Both the position numbers and the translations under genes were made by a program. Below the pieces are notes generated by a model. That model was given only the letters and a program-made list of their open reading frames with translations. It had not been told where the DNA came from and did not search any database. 64,000 bases of DNA from Riptortus pedestris (lineage: Eukaryota; Arthropoda; Insecta; Hemiptera; Alydidae), in contig CM032233.1 in NCBI GenBank assembly GCA_019009955.1, positions 100,281,001 to 100,345,000 of the forward strand, in the 5' to 3' direction. Below, one piece after another: positions 10,968 through 24,689 of the stretch (position 1 is the first letter of the stretch; each line of letters begins with the position of its first letter).

Positions 10968-13900
10968 TGAGCTTCAATGGCATATCTCTTTCTACTACCA
11001 ATTATTAACTCAGCATCTTGACAGTAAGAGCAACTACTAAAGTAAGGAAATAATGACACAATCTCCCTCTGAAATCTGTTTTTGAAAGGCCTAGGACCAC
11101 CATCTCATTTTACATAAAATAATTAGTAAATTTGTTTCATTGGAAAAAGGAAAATTAAATTTTTAATTCAAGGACTTTATCATCTATAATTATCTGCATT
11201 TATTTAAACCAAATTAACTGAGTACTTTGATTGGCTAAGGATAAACACTATATAAAATCATCTTTAAATCCAGTCGTGTTTTTTTTTTTCATTTTGATCA
11301 ATATGGAAGTTATATTTCATTAGGCTTTAAATAATTTATACAAAAAGAAAAAAGAAAAAAAAAAACTCTCAAACCTGTGACATGACATGAGAACCAATGG
11401 ATAAAAGGTAGGCATGCTTATTGACATTAAATAGCAAATGTCAGCTCCACAATTTTTTCAATGCATGATCTCAAGAATGAATGTTACCATTTTATAGTTA
11501 TCAGTTATACATTTCAGTCCAGCCATTGACTCTTTCCTATTGTTTTTGTCAATTTTTCATTTAATACACAAATACTGACTGGTTTATTGGTTAAAAGTTA
11601 AATGCTGCAGTTTAGTTGTGATAAAAATGGGAAAATCAATCTAGAAAATATTTAGATGCTATGTCCCCATGATACAAATTCATATTACCTAATGCATTTA
11701 GTGAAAATTAAATGTTATTCCAGCATGCAAATCTATACACAAATGAAATTCTTTTGAGTTTTATATAATTCTATTTCTGAGCTTTCTTACCGCATGTCTT
11801 CGTAGTGTCTTCAGCTTTCATATGTGAAAATCCTCATTATACCTATTGAATGCCTTTGTTTTATTTTGTGACTCATGGAGAATCATCACTTTCTAAAGAA
11901 TATTAACAACGAATCATGACAACAAGCTAAAATTATGGAATAATGAATACCAAAACTCCTTAAGATTTACTACCTGGTTGCACATGAACCACTTCTATTC
12001 TATACTTACCTTATAATATAGTAAAATAACTAATTAAATTATGTATAAAAATTAGTCAAATTAGCTTTGACAAATAAACAAGGCATTTCCACAAAATAAA
12101 ATAGTAATAATAATTCAGTCATCGTACAGCGTTTGGTTAAATTTAATATGGCCATTATTTTTCCCATTTATAAGATTTTGTATAATAATAAAAGGACTAT
12201 AAACTCCTAACAGGCTCAAATATTTAGACTGTAGGCTATATTTTAATATATCACTTTTTATTCTAGATTGCTTCCTTAAATCAATAATACCTAAATAAAA
12301 TTGAACAAGATATTTCTTATAATTTATCAATGAATAAATGTTCATGAAATGGCACGTCTTCTAGACACTAAATGTGTGTTACCAGGCACAAACATAATCA
12401 AACAATAATTAAATGCTATTTTTTTTTTACCATTCATAGGGTTTCAAATGGTTATTGTTAGAAATAATCCTAAATAGAATTTAAAATATGCACATAAAAA
12501 TGGTTGAAAGGTTATACAAAAATTGCAATTTTGTCTTTGATTCCATTAATATCAGGGGAATAATTGTTTTACTTGAAAATGTGATCGAATGTTTATAGTA
12601 CTATAGTAATTGAGTAATCCTAATTTAAATGAATGTGAAGATCATTGCTGCAGTTATAATTATGATATATGTTGGACAGGTACATTTAAAATAAAATATA
12701 CATGAAATGTCCTGAAATGTAAAATATACAAATTTAAAGTATAAAGTATTGACAATTATACTTGAATGATTTTGGTGGAATGAAATGAGTAATTTATGTA
12801 TTCATTTCTTATAAAAGTATTAAAACTAAAAATAGGAATATACACTAAATATACTAAGCTCATTACAATAATGAAAATAAATAATTCACTTAAGATAATG
12901 AATTACTTCGGTAGAAAGTGTAAGGTGGCAATGATGTGTTTAAAAAGATAAATCAAGGTCAAATTCTGTAATTCAATAATTAATTCAGTAATTTATTAAC
13001 ATATGAATTGAAAAATGTATAAATCAATATAAAAATATACTCCATGAGGTCATTTTTATCACCATGTTACTTTACATTTAATGTTCATTTATACTTCCAG
13101 GAAAATGTCTCTTTGGTACATTATTGCATGTTAAACGTTAAAAAATGGAAGACACCATATAAAGATATGGACAGTATATATTACAGAGTGAAAGAAGAAA
13201 TAATGAAAATCACCTTCAATATTTGTTTTTTATTTATATTTTAAATATGAACCAATGCTTTGTTTTAATATTTTCATAGTCATATACTGACCTGTATGAA
13301 GCATTGTAGAACAAAGAATTAATATCTATCTCAAATAAATTATTAGTTTAATATGAAAGAAATTATATATTTACTGATATAGTTTTTAAAGTTTGCCAAA
13401 TCACTTTAGAGATAACTATGGGGAATGAATTAGGATAATTGGCTTTATCATTTAATTTGTTTGAATGAAAATTAACTAGAATAGATAAACATAATAAAGT
13501 GCAAGATAAACAAAATATAACATTTCAATTTTGTTTTAAAACCCATAGATCCCAGGCTAATTGAGTACATAATGGTGCATCAGTAACTATTTACATAATA
13601 GAGTAATTTTTTAAAAAAATAATTTAAAATATTTGATCAGTTACACCAGTTAATTTTATAAACAAACTAAATTCTAAAACCTACATTAATGTTGAGTTTT
13701 TGTCATTAACTCTATTATTTCCAAGAAAATATATTGTTATTTAAATTGATGCTTGTTTATATTCTAATCATTCATTCAACTAGAATCAAATATATTGTGA
13801 CAGTAATGTCCGTAATTTTTGGTAAAACAATTTGTATTATATCAATTATGGTACTGAAGATATTATTATTAAAAAATGGTGAAACGTTATATTGTTCATA

Positions 13901-16599
13901 TTAATTGGAAAAAATTTGCTTAGTTTTAACTCTTGAAAAGGTGCCAATTGACACTGCATCTAGTATTCAGCTTGTACTGAAACCGATAATATGTTCCTTA
14001 TAACCTGAACTCAGGACAAGGTACTGACATACCTAAAGACATTAAGACAGATCAGTCCATTATAACTCCTTTTACATCTCCTTTTCAGGTTTCTTAATCA
14101 CATTATAGATGGTGCATGCTTTTTTTTTTTTTTACCTCTTACACCAATGTTGTAGATATTCATTGCATTATGCAAATATAATGGTGCTATGTTTTGAAAT
14201 ATATGTATAATTTATATGCTGTTGTATCAATATATTACAATGCCTTAGAACATTACTAAATGTACTGATTTTTTTTATAATAAATTGATCTATTCATATA
14301 ATGAAATTCGATTATAAAAAAAAAAAAAATAAAAAAAAAAATAAGTTTTCTTTCATTAGTGAATTATATTGATATAACAAAATGCAATGGATAAAATGCA
14401 CAACAATGAAAGCATACCATTTTGTGAAATGGATTTCTTTATTAATCAAATGATGTATTAATATAAACATCATGTTTAATAAGATTGTATTGACCTATTA
14501 TATAAATTATCTATGATGTTCATTCTGTTTAACAACTGTGCATGATAAAACAACAATATAAACACTATAAAGTAAAAAGAAAAAACATATACCATGAAAG
14601 ATTATTTATGCTTCCATTGTTTAGTTCACAATGCCTGAGAAACCAAACCTACTAAATTTATTATTTTTATTTTATCATTTTTCTTTAGTTAAGCTTAATA
14701 ATTTTAGTTAGCCTTAAACATTTAGTGCCCTGCATTATCCTTAAATATATAATAACTGGTTTGCCTTCTAACTGTCAATAATAGGTACACATATGAAACA
14801 CACATTCATACATATACACACTAAAATAAATCTAGTTTTTGAAAACAAACCCAAAGAAATGATTAATTGCCATAACTTTATTCATTTAGCTTAGGGTCAT
14901 AACTATTAAAAGTTAACATGACATAAGGGCATGTGGTGAAAGAGCACTTCAAGTAATTTAATTTTTTGATTTATTACTCCACTGGTTTCACACCAAGTTG
15001 TTTTCACCAGAAGAAAATTGTTCAATAATTTCTAAAATATGGCTTCACTATAATATACAATAAAGAGTTAAATATATTATAATGATGTAATATTAATGAT
15101 GAGACAAAATGGATATGAGACTAGTTGCCCAATATAATCATAATTATAATTATTATTTGAGTTGCTTTTTAAGCCTTCTGTCATTGCTGAAAATAATTTT
15201 TAAATAATGTAGATTTAGACCTGTTTAATATTTGTTGTGATTCATATTGCTAGTTCATATTGCAAAAGTTGGCACAAAATAATGGAAAACCAGTTATTAT
15301 ACAGAGCATTTTACCTATCAGCTGACCACTGTTTAACATAAATTACCATGAAGGAGACTTGGTGTTTTCATTGAAAGGATTATTTTATCATTTTTAAGTG
15401 AAAACCAATTAAGTGTAAATTCATGTTGAGTCTTCTACATATCTGTCACTTTACCAAATGACCTACTTCACAAGCTTCATCATATTTTTGTTACAATTCT
15501 TGTATAGATATTTCTTTCATTATGAGCTTGTACTGTTTATTTTATTTTTTTAATTGCTCATCCTCTGTTACCTGTGATTGTTTTTCTGCTAATGTGACGC
15601 AAATACTGTTTGAAGCTTTACGTTTATTCATAATGCTACTTTCATAATGAATGTGTTGTTTTGAATTCCCTTCAAACAATGTATTTTAATTTTTTCAAGA
15701 TCAAATGAAATTCTGTTCCACTAACCCACTCATATATACAATTTAAACCAAACTCCAAGCTATTTGAAAACATTGAAATAGGCAAACCTGTTTTATTTTG
15801 GAATGTTTGAAGAAATATTATCTTGTTTTTATATTCATACTAGTTCTGTTCCAGAGAATTAAATACAGCCTCCATATTTATTTAAATTTTGAACTTTAGG
15901 GAAAATGCATGTTTTAAATTAATTACTCTCCAAAAATTATTTTAAATTCATTAAGTAGAAACCGAAATTATTTGTTAATTCAGGTATTACTGATAGATTT
16001 TTTACTTGCCATATCATGTATGATGATGTGCACTGTTAGAAAACATTGCCTATATAAAGACATTGGATATAGGTTGAATTTAATTATTAAATATAGCAAT
16101 TAAATCAGGTATGTTCAGTAGTTGAATATCGAGTGGTACATCATATAGCTTATGTTATAAGTTATGCAAATGCTTGTACTTATTTAACCCTAATTGAGTG
16201 CTAACTGTTGAAAAAAAACAACTACACATTTGAACAAAGGATTCTCATATAAGCCTGATAGTTCAAAATTAGCAATTTATTTTGTGATTTTGTTATTGGA
16301 TTGTATTGATTAAAAAAATGTTACTGACAATTTATTATATCTAAGACTATAGAAATCACAAATAATTATCCATATCCACTCATAAACTGATAGGAAAAGG
16401 ATCTGAAAATATTTTCAATAATTATTTAAAAGAAACATTGAAAATTTACTCCAAATTCAAAAAAAAAAAAAATTGTTTCTTTGCCTATTCAATCAACTTT
16501 CTCTTCAAGGGGTCAGCTTTTAGTAATGCTCTCAAATTTTGTTTATGAAGAACTTTAATAAGTGTTAGTAGCGCTTCATTTTATTCTTTTTTTCTCCAG
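10968..16599 (+). other. Long intron of gene 1, second part
   Basis: AT-rich sequence with short poly(A) and poly(T) runs (for example 14316-14341). I see no exon, RNA gene or recognisable mobile element. Confidence 0.6.
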
Positions 16600-16725
16600 C
16601 TACACTAGATACAGCCCCCTCTCGAACTATACAAAAAACAGGTTCGAATAAAGCTGCCAATCTCAAGAATAAGTCAACAGGATCTAGAACCAAACAGAAT
16701 CAAAAGTGCAGTCAATCTATAACCA
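16600..16725 (+). CDS. Internal exon of plus-strand gene 1 (42 codons)
   Basis: A strong polypyrimidine tract ends in tttctccag, and the donor is gtaagtatgg, so both splice sites are good. The 126-nt exon is phase 1 to phase 1. It encodes TLDTAPSRTIQKTGSNKAAN, LKNKSTGSRTKQNQ and KCSQSIT. It is basic and Ser/Thr/Asn/Lys-rich, with no hydrophobic segments, and again suggests a disordered linker that could bind a polyanion such as a microtubule or nucleic acid; that is inference only. The phase agrees with the exon at 2789 (last base A) and the exon at 21564. Confidence 0.85.
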
Positions 16726-17091
16726 GTAAGTATGGTAAATGAGCTCCCTTGCAACTCTTTGAAGAAAGTGCTTGGCGTGAAATTCCGTAGCAGTCGCATT
16801 GGTTTTATTTATTAGTATTATATTTTACCTATAAAAGTTAATTTTTAATTAATTTTAGCACATTTTGTTTTCCAAAATCCACGAATGTAATAGCTGAAGT
16901 TTTTTATTTATTGTTTGTTTTGTTAATAATTACACACTTACTTAAAATGAACAGCAACATCATATCAATTTGAAACAACATTGTTTTTCAGGTCACAATA
17001 CATTCTGACTTATATATTGAACTTTAGTATCAAGGAATGATTATAAACAAGTATTTCTAATAATTGTTTTATTTTCTATAAATATTTAAAT

Positions 17092-17151
<60 letters not shown>

Positions 17152-17164
17152 GCGTGCGAGTGTG
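17092..17164. repeat. (TG)n microsatellite
   Basis: More than 25 TG units with a few C interruptions at the right end. Confidence 0.95.
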
Positions 17165-17496
17165 TTTATTAAGTTTTTCCATCCTTGTGTTAATGAATGT
17201 ATGTAGTATTGAGTGTATTATTTCCAATTTCAAGAATTTTTAGATTGCTTAAAATGGTTTCAAATAAACAAATCTCAAATATTTTTTCTTTCAAACACGT
17301 TTGATATACAAGGAATTAATTTACTTACAGACTATAAACATTATTAGATTAAACATAAAACCTATAATGTTTATATTTTTAACCGAAATACAAATCTCTT
17401 TCTAAATAAGGTTTATTCATACGTGTGGACATCTATGTTTATTATTTAATAAATATTTTTTTATTTTCATGGGTATCAATTATTTTTTTATTTTAG

Positions 17497-17562
17497 TTTT
17501 GGTTAGAAAATTACTCATAAAAATTAGGTTTATCATTTATGATGATATAAAACCAAAAAGTG
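17497..17562 (+). CDS. Candidate cassette exon of gene 1 (22 codons)
   Basis: A tattttttattttag acceptor is followed by 66 nt and a near-consensus gtgagtat donor. In phase 1, the phase used by every firm exon of this gene, the 66 nt are fully open, and they both start and end in phase 1. The peptide would be basic and hydrophobic, including LVRKLLIKIRFIIYDDIKP, unlike the disordered neighbours. Inclusion would join the exon at 16600 to that at 21564 without frameshift. Against it: the stretch is AT-rich, and a symmetric open frame of this size can arise by chance. RNA-seq junction reads would decide. Confidence 0.4.
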
Positions 17563-18373
17563 GTGAGTATCTTATTAGGTGCATGCCAACATTTTTCTAT
17601 TATTAAATATGTTTGAAAAGGGGTAACTGATCAGTTTATGACGCCTTGCATGAATTGCTCTGTTGCAGTTTCATTGTTTAACTTTAATTTATTGAATATA
17701 TTCAATTAATTATTCATAAGTTATTCTTCAAATTACAATGCTTGAAATCAATAGTTTCAATTGGTAATGTACAATTTAATTGTAATTAATATACATAATT
17801 GCCCAGATGATGCAACTATTTCATTACAGTTCATTGGAGTATCATAACTTAAATGTACAGATATGAATATTGTGATAATTAACAACTAAATTTATTCATG
17901 ATAGACTTTAAATATTTGTATGAATCTCATATAGTAAGAGTTTTTTTTACTTTGAAATAGTGTAATTTGAAATTGTTCACAGTCCTATATTATTCAAAAT
18001 TCATTTAAATTCAGTGACATAAACCAAAGCTTTTGTGAATACAATTGATGAATAGATAATATATTTTTAGTATTGAAAAAAATTCTGACAAGTATTGAGT
18101 AAGGCTTTTCAAGCAAGAGGATTTATTAGTTCATATTTTATAAAATAGTTCATGTTTATTTTTTTAATATTATAATTACTTACTAATGGATACATTTTAA
18201 ACATTTAGGGTATTTTAAAATTGTAGTGTGTTTTTTTGTTCTATTTAAAGAAAATGCTGTAATGCATAATTTCTTCCACGTTTTAGCCAGATTTGCATTA
18301 CATTTGTTGGCATATTACCAACATGTAAAGAGGTAGTCTTGATGCCCATACATCACTTTTTCAAGTCAAACAA

Positions 18374-18376
<3 letters not shown>

Positions 18377-18436
<60 letters not shown>
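18377..18436. repeat. (TA)n microsatellite
   Basis: About 30 TA units. Confidence 0.95.
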
Positions 18437-19982
18437 GTACCATATTTGTAATATGTGGGAATCAAGATACACACACGTTTTCCAGATCAGAGTCAAAAAT
18501 ATTATAAACCAGATTGGTTCTAGTTAAAACGTTTCTTGTTATAGAAACAGTACACTGCCAGGGAGATTCAAAACTGTGTGTTTCTTTGCTAATTGATAAA
18601 CAAAGACCTTTAGGGTTTATCTTTCTTGTATTATTTCAAAAAGATTAAAAGCACTGTTAGTCAATCTTTTACTTTCAGGAGGAAATGACTTTTCTTTATT
18701 TATCTCTATTTATCAATATGATAGAGTTAACCCTGAAAATTCTCACTATTCCGTAGCACTGCTTTAACAAACCTGTTTAGGGAATAACCTGATTTCAAAT
18801 ATAATATTAATGTGTTAAACTATTGAAAAGGAGCTTAAAAAACTTAGGGGAATATGACATATGAAGTAAGGAACACAAGTTGATGTAACTTTGAGTTTAT
18901 TTTACATGTGATGGCTAATCTTTCAGACTGTTCTATAGAAGGGGTGGGAGTCACATCAAAAGATGTATTAGTGTGTGTGTGTGTCTGTGTCTGTACATGA
19001 ATGCTCTTGTGTTCGTGAATACTTCACATTATCTCATTTATTGATTCTCTATGAAACTACAATCCTATTAAAATGTTATATGCCATTGATTCCTCTTCTA
19101 AAAAAGAAAGCATAGACTGATCAGTGCTCACCAGCTATAAATAAGTAAAATCTGTATTCATCAATATTAAAGTAAAGGCAAAACATTTCTAAGGTTTATA
19201 CATATTCATGTGGACCAGATATAAGATTTATTTGCTTATTTATTATAGAATCCGCCCTGGTTAAATTCTCACTTGCAACATACTAGTGGGACAAGAGTGG
19301 GTACCCTGAAAAGTACGAGTATAGTAGTAATCTGCATACTTGTACAGGCTAAGGAGAAGTAAGTAAGTTTCTAACAACTCTTGGCCTCCAGTGAAACATT
19401 CTCCACTCATGACTTTAATTGGATTGGAATTTTCTTCCTGGTGTCTTTATTGTGAATGGAATAATACAGAAGGCAATGTGAAACCACTATATGCATTTGT
19501 GACCTCGCTCATTCCCATGGACATCGGGTTCCTGTCATCCTGGGGGAGAATTCACCCATAGCAGACATATTTATTTGCTTGTGAACCATCGACACCATTA
19601 GACCAGATTCTGTAGATTAATAACTTTTTCATTCTATGCCAAGGGACCTCAAATAAATTAAAGCATCAGGTTTATTGAATCCTGTATATGTAATATATAG
19701 ACAATAATGTATTGTTTGGATGATTAAATGACTACTCTTATTAAATCATTTTAGAGTTATGATTATTTTCACCACTTTGGAAGGGAGTAATAAAAATTGT
19801 AAAATAAAAGGATTTGTATTGCTTTTGTAGTTTCTATTGTCCCTACAGATATTATTCCACATTTGTTCAACCAGCAATTTATGTTTTATTTTTAAGGTAA
19901 ATCACACTAATTGTAACATATTTTTCAACAAAATAATGTTAAATTTATCACTCAGTTCTTTTTTTATTGGTTAAATGCTATG

Positions 19983-19983
<1 letters not shown>

Positions 19984-20073
<90 letters not shown>

Positions 20074-20107
20074 GTGTGTGCATGCGCGTGTGAGAGAGTG
20101 TGTGTGT
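19984..20107. repeat. Compound (TA)n(TG)n microsatellite
   Basis: About 19 TA units pass directly into about 40 TG-type units with CG and GA interruptions at the right end. Confidence 0.95.
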
Positions 20108-21563
20108 ATAAAATCTTAGCTTATTTCTTAAACAAAGGTTTGAAAACTGGTTTCAATCACTAGATATATGCACTGTATCTGAATTAGCAAAGTTTAAGGC
20201 ATTAAGTCAGTGTTTGTTTATAATATGAAGGTTCCATTAAACAATATGATTGAAATCTGGTTTCTCTTGCTCCAACAATCCTTATTATTAGAGTAAGATT
20301 TTATTATATATTCCAACATCTTGAAAATTTTAAATGAAGAACAACTGTCTTAAAAAGTATACATGAAGTGTACTTGGGCCAATTATAATTTATTTATCAT
20401 GTTCTAACAGTTCCTGTAGTTTCAAAATCACATTTAGCAAACAATTCAATACAAAATTAATTACACTCAATTCCTAATTATTAGAGAGCTACAAAATGAA
20501 TTGAAATTAAAGGTAATGTACCAAAAATAATTATTCTTATTCATAATACATCTTTTAAGCAACTTCTTTCATTTTAAAAGTCTTTCATAATCTCCTCACA
20601 GTCACCTTCTTTAGGTTATGAAATATAACAAAGGGCATTTCTGTATTACACCCTTTTCACACTTTTGACAAAGTTCTGTTTATTATATCATCTTGCTCTG
20701 GTTTTTAATTTTACAACATTGAATTCTGCCAGTCCCTTATTCAAGACAGACAGTGATGCAGCTTTGAAAAAGTAGATTCAGCTAGAATGAATTTCTTGTA
20801 ATTTTAAGTATGATAAAACAATTAAATAAAAAATTATGGTGTCATGTTATAATTATGCTAAATTTTGACATTTTTCCTTTTAAAACATAACTACACTAAA
20901 CACTCCATTGAGAATCACTGCTCATGTTAAGATAAACTGATAAAAAACATAAATTCCTTAAGTAACAATGACGTGCTTAAACTATAATCAAAATGGTAAA
21001 ACCATACAGTTCAATGATTATGATATATATAGAAATAAGTACATATACAAACAGAAATAATGTAAAGTTTTAGGTAATATGGATAAAATTTGTAGATGTA
21101 GGATTTTTCATATGTCACAGTTTAAAAGAATTAATTAAACAAGACAGAGATACAGAAAAAACAGTGAAGTATAATTTTTGAGTTTTGACAAAATTCTTAT
21201 TCAAAATAATTTTAAAAAATGTAAGACTAACATAATAAAAATAGTATTTTCTGACAGTAGCTTCTGATTAAATATAATGTAAACAATTACACATTCAAAA
21301 ATAGTTTACTTATCAACTACCTTTTCTAAACTAATCTTGTAAGGAAATAAAAATTGAAACAATTGCTAGAAATCACAGCTATTTTATTTAATCAAACTTT
21401 AAGAACTTTGTTTGGACCACTGTCTATTCGTGAATTTGGTTTTTGTTGCAAAGCAAACAAAATAAATGTTTTCAATGGTAGCTATGGAAAAGATATGTTA
21501 ATGTTAAATGCTTGAATTAAAGAGAAAAATATTTAAAATTATTCACTATTATCTTTGCTACAG

Positions 21564-21752
21564 AAGAAAAGGCGGCTGATGAAGTTGAGACTAGCGAAGC
21601 TGAAGTTTTGGAGCCTGTTGTCAAATCACCCCCAGAGCCAACAAGAGTTAAGTCTCCTGAACAAGTTCTTATGAGATCTCCAGAGCCTGTTAATTGGACT
21701 GTCCCTCTAGACACAGGAAAAACATTCACTGTTACTCAGAATGTATCTGAAG
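21564..21752 (+). CDS. Internal exon of plus-strand gene 1 (63 codons)
   Basis: The acceptor is tatctttgctacag and the donor is gtaagtaac, both good. The exon is 189 nt, phase 1 to phase 1, and is the longest internal one. It begins acidic (EKAADEVETSEAEVLEPVV), then carries three SP-E/P repeats (KSPPEP, KSPEQ, RSPEP). It ends in SPEPVNWTVPLDTGKTFTV, which mixes Trp, aromatic and Gly residues and looks like a short conserved linear motif rather than random linker. That motif is the best query for identifying the family. The antisense strand also has an open frame here, which I take as a shadow. I do not recognise the protein. Confidence 0.88.
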
Positions 21753-22273
21753 GTAAGTAACATTTATTCAAAAGTACTAATAACTTAGTTCCATCTTAAA
21801 TGAATATCCAGCCTCAATACCTCATCTACATTAATTTTAAAAATAATTGTGGTTTTCTGTATATAGATTCATAAATGTGCTCACACACATAGACACTCAT
21901 ATTTTTTTCTTCTTGCCCAATGGCTCTCCGTACTAATATATTTATTTATTTGTGAGCCTTCTGGGCTGAACCCTTCATTCAAAAAATGCTTTTAGTTAAA
22001 ACATCTTTATTTTCACGAATCCCAGGCGTGTTTTGAGCATGTGCTCTTTTTAAATTGGTAAAATCCAAATTCCTGCTTTACTTAAAATCTATTAATATAA
22101 AATTTATCTTTTAAAAACAATGAAATTTGTCAACTGAGAAAATTGGTTGTGTTTTACCAAGAAGTCAAAGTTTTGATCCAGAGACAAAGGATTGAGCTCA
22201 AAGCCCATCGGGTATTATAAAAATGTTTTAAATGAAAGCATTTTTTGAATGAGGTTTTTGACCCAGAAGGCTC

Positions 22274-22850
22274 ATATATATATATATATATATTGTTTTT
22301 GGCAATGCTTCTACGTGAACAACTGCACTTCCCGTCTTGGCGTATTGTTTTCCCGTAAGGTTCAGTTGGGCGACTTATAGAAACAAAATTTTAGATTTCA
22401 AGAGTAAATGATAATAAGTCCCTAATCATTCCCTCACCATTGTTTGACACACCATTAATAATTTAAATCATAATCATGAATAGCATTTATTATAATTAAA
22501 TATCATCAATAATGTTGTATTTTGTATATACAATCTAGCTAATGTATCCGGCGATGCCGGGAAACCATTGTAAAGATGGTATTTTTATAGCAAGACTTCG
22601 ATGTGTGCACACAACTTCAATTACACTTCCCTCCATGACGTATTTTTTTTCCGAAAGGGCCTGGTAACATTTGGGGACTAATAGAATAATTTTAGTTTTG
22701 AAGAATAAATGAAAATGTGTTCCTAATCAATCCCTCTCCACTTTTTGAGACACCGTTTTTGAATAATTCAAACCATAGACATGGATAGCATTTATTATAA
22801 TTAAATACCATCTATAATATGCATATTTTCTGTCAAAAACCAATCCGAGC
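22274..22850 (+). repeat. Two-unit tandem repeat element beginning with (TA)n
   Basis: After a (TA)n tract, a unit starting near 22320 (cacttcccgtcttggcgtatt) repeats at about 22617 (cacttccctccatgacgtatt). The period is about 297 bp with clear but diverged similarity through to a tagcatttattataattaaa tail in each unit. Between them lies atccggcgatgccggg, a short GC-rich palindrome that resembles the head motif of family C at 54510. It may be a related element. Confidence 0.7.
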
Positions 22851-22866
22851 ACATATAGTTTAAGTA

Positions 22867-23491
22867 CAGTAGAGTCTCGATTAACCGAGTTAATGTGGAC
22901 CAGGATTACCTCGGATAAGAAAGATCTCGGATAACACGGATGGAATAATAAAACAGCTTAATAACATTTGAGATGAAGAAAATAAAAGTTTATGAGCTAT
23001 GAGGAGACAAAAGCAAGCTTTGGTATGTAATTACATATGTTTTTAAAATATCTTTATGAACGAAATGCACTTTCTTTTACACTAATAATTATTGCAAATG
23101 TTATGTTGAACAACAAAAAATAAAAAATAGAAGACAGCTAAACATACCTTAATATAGAATGATGAAAATTACATTAATGATTAAGATTCTTTAAAGAAGT
23201 CCTTTACAGTCTTCTCGCTTCTTGGCAGCCATACTGCTCAGCCGTCGCAACATCATAGTGTCAGCTGGCGTTGCATCATTTTGTTGCTCTATGTAGAGGA
23301 GTGCCGTTTCCAAGAATCTTGTCCGGAAGCGCTGACTTAGTACATACTCCCTACTTCCAAGGCAAGAACCTTGTTTCTGTGGAATACTAGCAGATTCCAC
23401 ACATTTTTTAAAAGTATGTACATACCTCCTTGAGAACCTCGGTTAACACGGAACTCGGATAATTGGGACTCGGATAATCGGGACTCTACTG
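22867..23491 (-). mobile_element. Tigger/pogo-like DNA transposon relic
   Basis: The ends are inverted repeats: left CAGTAGAGTCTCGATTAACC, and right, reversed, CAGTAGAGTCCCGATTATCC. They are flanked by TA on both sides (22865-22866 and 23492-23493), the target duplication of pogo/Tc1-mariner elements. Additional internal copies of the tcggataa motif occur near each end. At 625 bp it is an internally deleted copy that keeps only the C-terminal part of a transposase. Confidence 0.88.
23195..23400 (-). pseudogene. C-terminal fragment of a Tigger/pogo transposase
   Basis: The minus-strand frame encodes LETALLYIEQQNDATPADTM followed by MLRRLSSMAAKKRE. This matches the end of pogo/Tigger DDE transposases and their domesticated relatives, where an acidic helix is followed by a basic LRRLRDxAAxKR tail. 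The catalytic DDE core is deleted, so it cannot be active. It ends about 330 bp inside the left terminal repeat. Confidence 0.75.
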
Positions 23492-23769
23492 TATAGTGCA
23501 ATTGTGCAAATTCAGCATGGCTTTGTTTAAATAATACATTATTCAAATTAAATAATGGAAATGCTCTTATAGTTTAAATTTCTATTGGAAATAAAAAAAA
23601 AGTTATTTTCTAGGAAAAATAAATAAATGAGGAAGGGAGTGACAGAGATTTATAACCTCATTAATCCGAATCATACTTAGAACAATCATATAAGACTAAA
23701 ACATAACATCATTTGTTATAATATACCTATATTAAAAACCCTTAAAATAAAATGAGACTCATAAAAAAT

Positions 23770-24680
23770 AAAATTGTTGACTTCCGCTATAGTTTTAGCA
23801 TATATCTCGTGTTTACTTCATTTTATGACAAAAGTGAATGTAACAAAAGTTACTCTAAATAACAAAATAAACAGGTTTTGTTATGTACACGTTTGCCTAA
23901 AAACAAATATAAAATGAAATATCGCGAATTTTTATTTCAGGGCTCTCTTATAACACCTACTCCTGCTCGTTCTTAGCAATGTTGGTTCAGCTTATAATCA
24001 TGGGGGAGTTATTACTAATTCACATACCGAGTTTTGTTAAGTTCGGTTCAATCGTTAGTGCCCAATAAAATTGTTGGCTCCCGGTTTAGTTTTTAGTGTA
24101 TATCATGTTTATACTTTGTTATACGACAAAAGTGTATAAATCAAAAGTTACTCTAAATAACAAAATAAACAACATTTGTCATGTGCATATTTGCCGAATA
24201 ACCAATAGGAAACAAAATATCATAATTTTTAATTTCAGACCTCTCTTACAACCCCGACTCCTGCTCGTCTCTAGAAATGTTGGTACAGCTTATTATCATG
24301 GAGGAGTTGCAAAGTTTTGTTTAGTTTGGTTGAGTCTTTTGTGCCAAATAAAATTGTTGACTACAGCTATAGTTTTTAGCATATAACTCATTTATATTTC
24401 GGTATACGACAAAATCGTATATAGCAAAAGTTACTTTAAATAACAAAATAAACAGCTTTTGTTATGTGCATATGTGCCGAAAAAGCAATACGAAACGAAA
24501 TATCGCTATTTTTAATTTCAGGCCTCCCTTATAACTCGCTCATACTGAGTTTCATAAAATTCGGTTCAGCATTTATGTGTGAAAAGTTAACAAACAAACA
24601 GACACCAAAGCTACAAATTGCAGATATCGTGTCTATGGCATGTGAAACCAAAAATTATCGTTTAGGAAACATTTGTTAAA
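23770..24680 (+). repeat. Repeat family C, about three tandem units
   Basis: Units recur with a period near 290 bp; the ttttgttatgtgcatat block occurs near 23874, 24171 and 24455. Each unit ends in a tttttaatttcagg tract followed by a cctcccttataac-type sequence. The right end (24555-24680) carries the tail block with ttcggttcagc, aacaaacaaacagacacc and a gtgtctatggcatgtgaaa motif. The same architecture occurs at 51351-52345, 54504-55780 and 61310-61905. The left head is missing in this copy. Confidence 0.85.
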
Positions 24681-24689
24681 TGTCACATA

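Larger units (their letters stand above)
16726..21563 (+). other. Intron of gene 1 with a candidate cassette exon
   Basis: Holds a long (TG)n (17092-17164), (TA)n (18377-18436) and a compound (TA)n(TG)n (19984-20107). A medium-complexity block at about 19250-19620 looks like an old dispersed repeat but I cannot place it in a family. The exon candidate at 17497-17562 is listed separately. Confidence 0.6.

Noticed and set aside
16991..17028. Acceptor-like tgtttttcag with a following gtatca
   Set aside because: A TGA occurs in the gene's phase.
18674..18770. Possible exon after a tttactttcag acceptor
   Set aside because: Open for about 28 codons in the right phase, but no acceptable donor precedes the stop.
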